Part shown: one piece after another, positions 15,295-15,399 of the stretch
How the letters are laid out: each line of letters opens with the position of its first letter
How positions within the stretch are numbered: position 1 is the stretch's first letter
Notes under the pieces: generated by a model
Told to the model about the DNA's origin: nothing
What the model saw: the letters and a program-made list of their open reading frames with translations, nothing else
The model's database searches: none
Assembly (NCBI GenBank): GCA_002869605.1
Contig: PKUI01000076.1
Span: forward strand, 1 to 15,399
Length of the DNA stretch: 15,399 nucleotides
Reading direction: 5' to 3'
Origin: Desulfuromonas sp.
GTDB lineage: Bacteria > Desulfobacterota > Desulfuromonadia > Desulfuromonadales > SZUA-401
Made by a program: the position numbers and the translations under genes

Positions 15295-15309
15295 GGAAGG
15301 ATAGCCGCA

Positions 15310-15399
15310 GTGCGAAAAGCCAAAATTCTCGTTGTTGACGATGAACACCTGATTCGTTGGTCGCTGGAGCAGAACCTTACCAAGCAGGGCTACGAGGTC
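15310..15399 (+). CDS. Response regulator, N-terminal fragment (continues past window)
   Basis: The first 30 codons of a response regulator, starting at GTG with AAGGAAGG at 15293-15300, 9 bases upstream. The residues MRKAKILVVDDEHLIRWSLE show the receiver-domain beginning, with the acidic pair Asp10-Asp11 that binds Mg2+. The DEHLIRWSLEQNL form is typical of NtrC/AtoC-like regulators, which would make the output sigma-54-dependent. The output domain is outside the window, so this is only a guess. It is clearly the cognate partner of the upstream heme-motif kinase. Confidence 0.88.
   Translation, partial: MRKAKILVVDDEHLIRWSLEQNLTKQGYEV

Overview
This 15.4 kb window is high-GC, densely coded bacterial chromosome. 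It most resembles a desulfuromonad or Geobacter-type member of the former Deltaproteobacteria (Desulfobacterota). That placement is an inference from gene content. It rests on a histidine kinase with a c-type heme motif in its periplasmic part, a small membrane-anchored diheme cytochrome, a GAF-rich sigma-54 activator, a split transketolase, a MetH lacking its reactivation domain, and a GerMN protein next to murI. NhaA would suit a marine or saline habitat. No rRNA, tRNA, CRISPR array, insertion sequence or phage module is visible, and no gap between genes exceeds about 225 bp.

Layout. (1) Bases 1-2970, plus strand: a chalcone-isomerase-like exported protein cut by the window edge, NhaA, a small DUF2784 membrane protein and a lipoprotein, tightly spaced or overlapping. 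(2) Bases 2989-7129, minus strand. Read in the direction of transcription these are a three-helix membrane protein, a membrane-anchored diheme cytochrome c, a HELWH metallopeptidase, and a 938-residue sigma-54-dependent activator with its own sigma-70-like promoter. (3) Bases 7306-15399, plus strand: murI, a GerMN protein and metH, then a 224 bp gap. After the gap come a conserved hypothetical protein with a Pro/Ala-rich linker, the two transketolase halves, a heme-motif histidine kinase, and the first 30 codons of a response regulator.

How the genes may work together. MurI supplies D-glutamate for peptidoglycan. MetH makes methionine and tetrahydrofolate using cobalamin. The transketolase pair serves the non-oxidative pentose phosphate pathway. 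The kinase and regulator form a two-component system that probably senses a redox or small-ligand signal at a periplasmic heme. The block at 5865-7129 is the least explained part: a possible redox membrane unit joined to a soluble zinc-peptidase-like protein, beside a large cytoplasmic GAF/AAA+ activator with an unusual C-terminus.

The main points of interest are that minus-strand block, the heme kinase, the two-ended architecture of the hypothetical protein at 11390, and symmetric DNA elements around the promoters at 5839-5868 and 7154-7270. Start codons were re-chosen for several genes from ribosome-binding-site evidence: GTG at 7306, ATG at 8132, ATG at 6753, ATG at 11390, ATG at 11937 and TTG at 13810.
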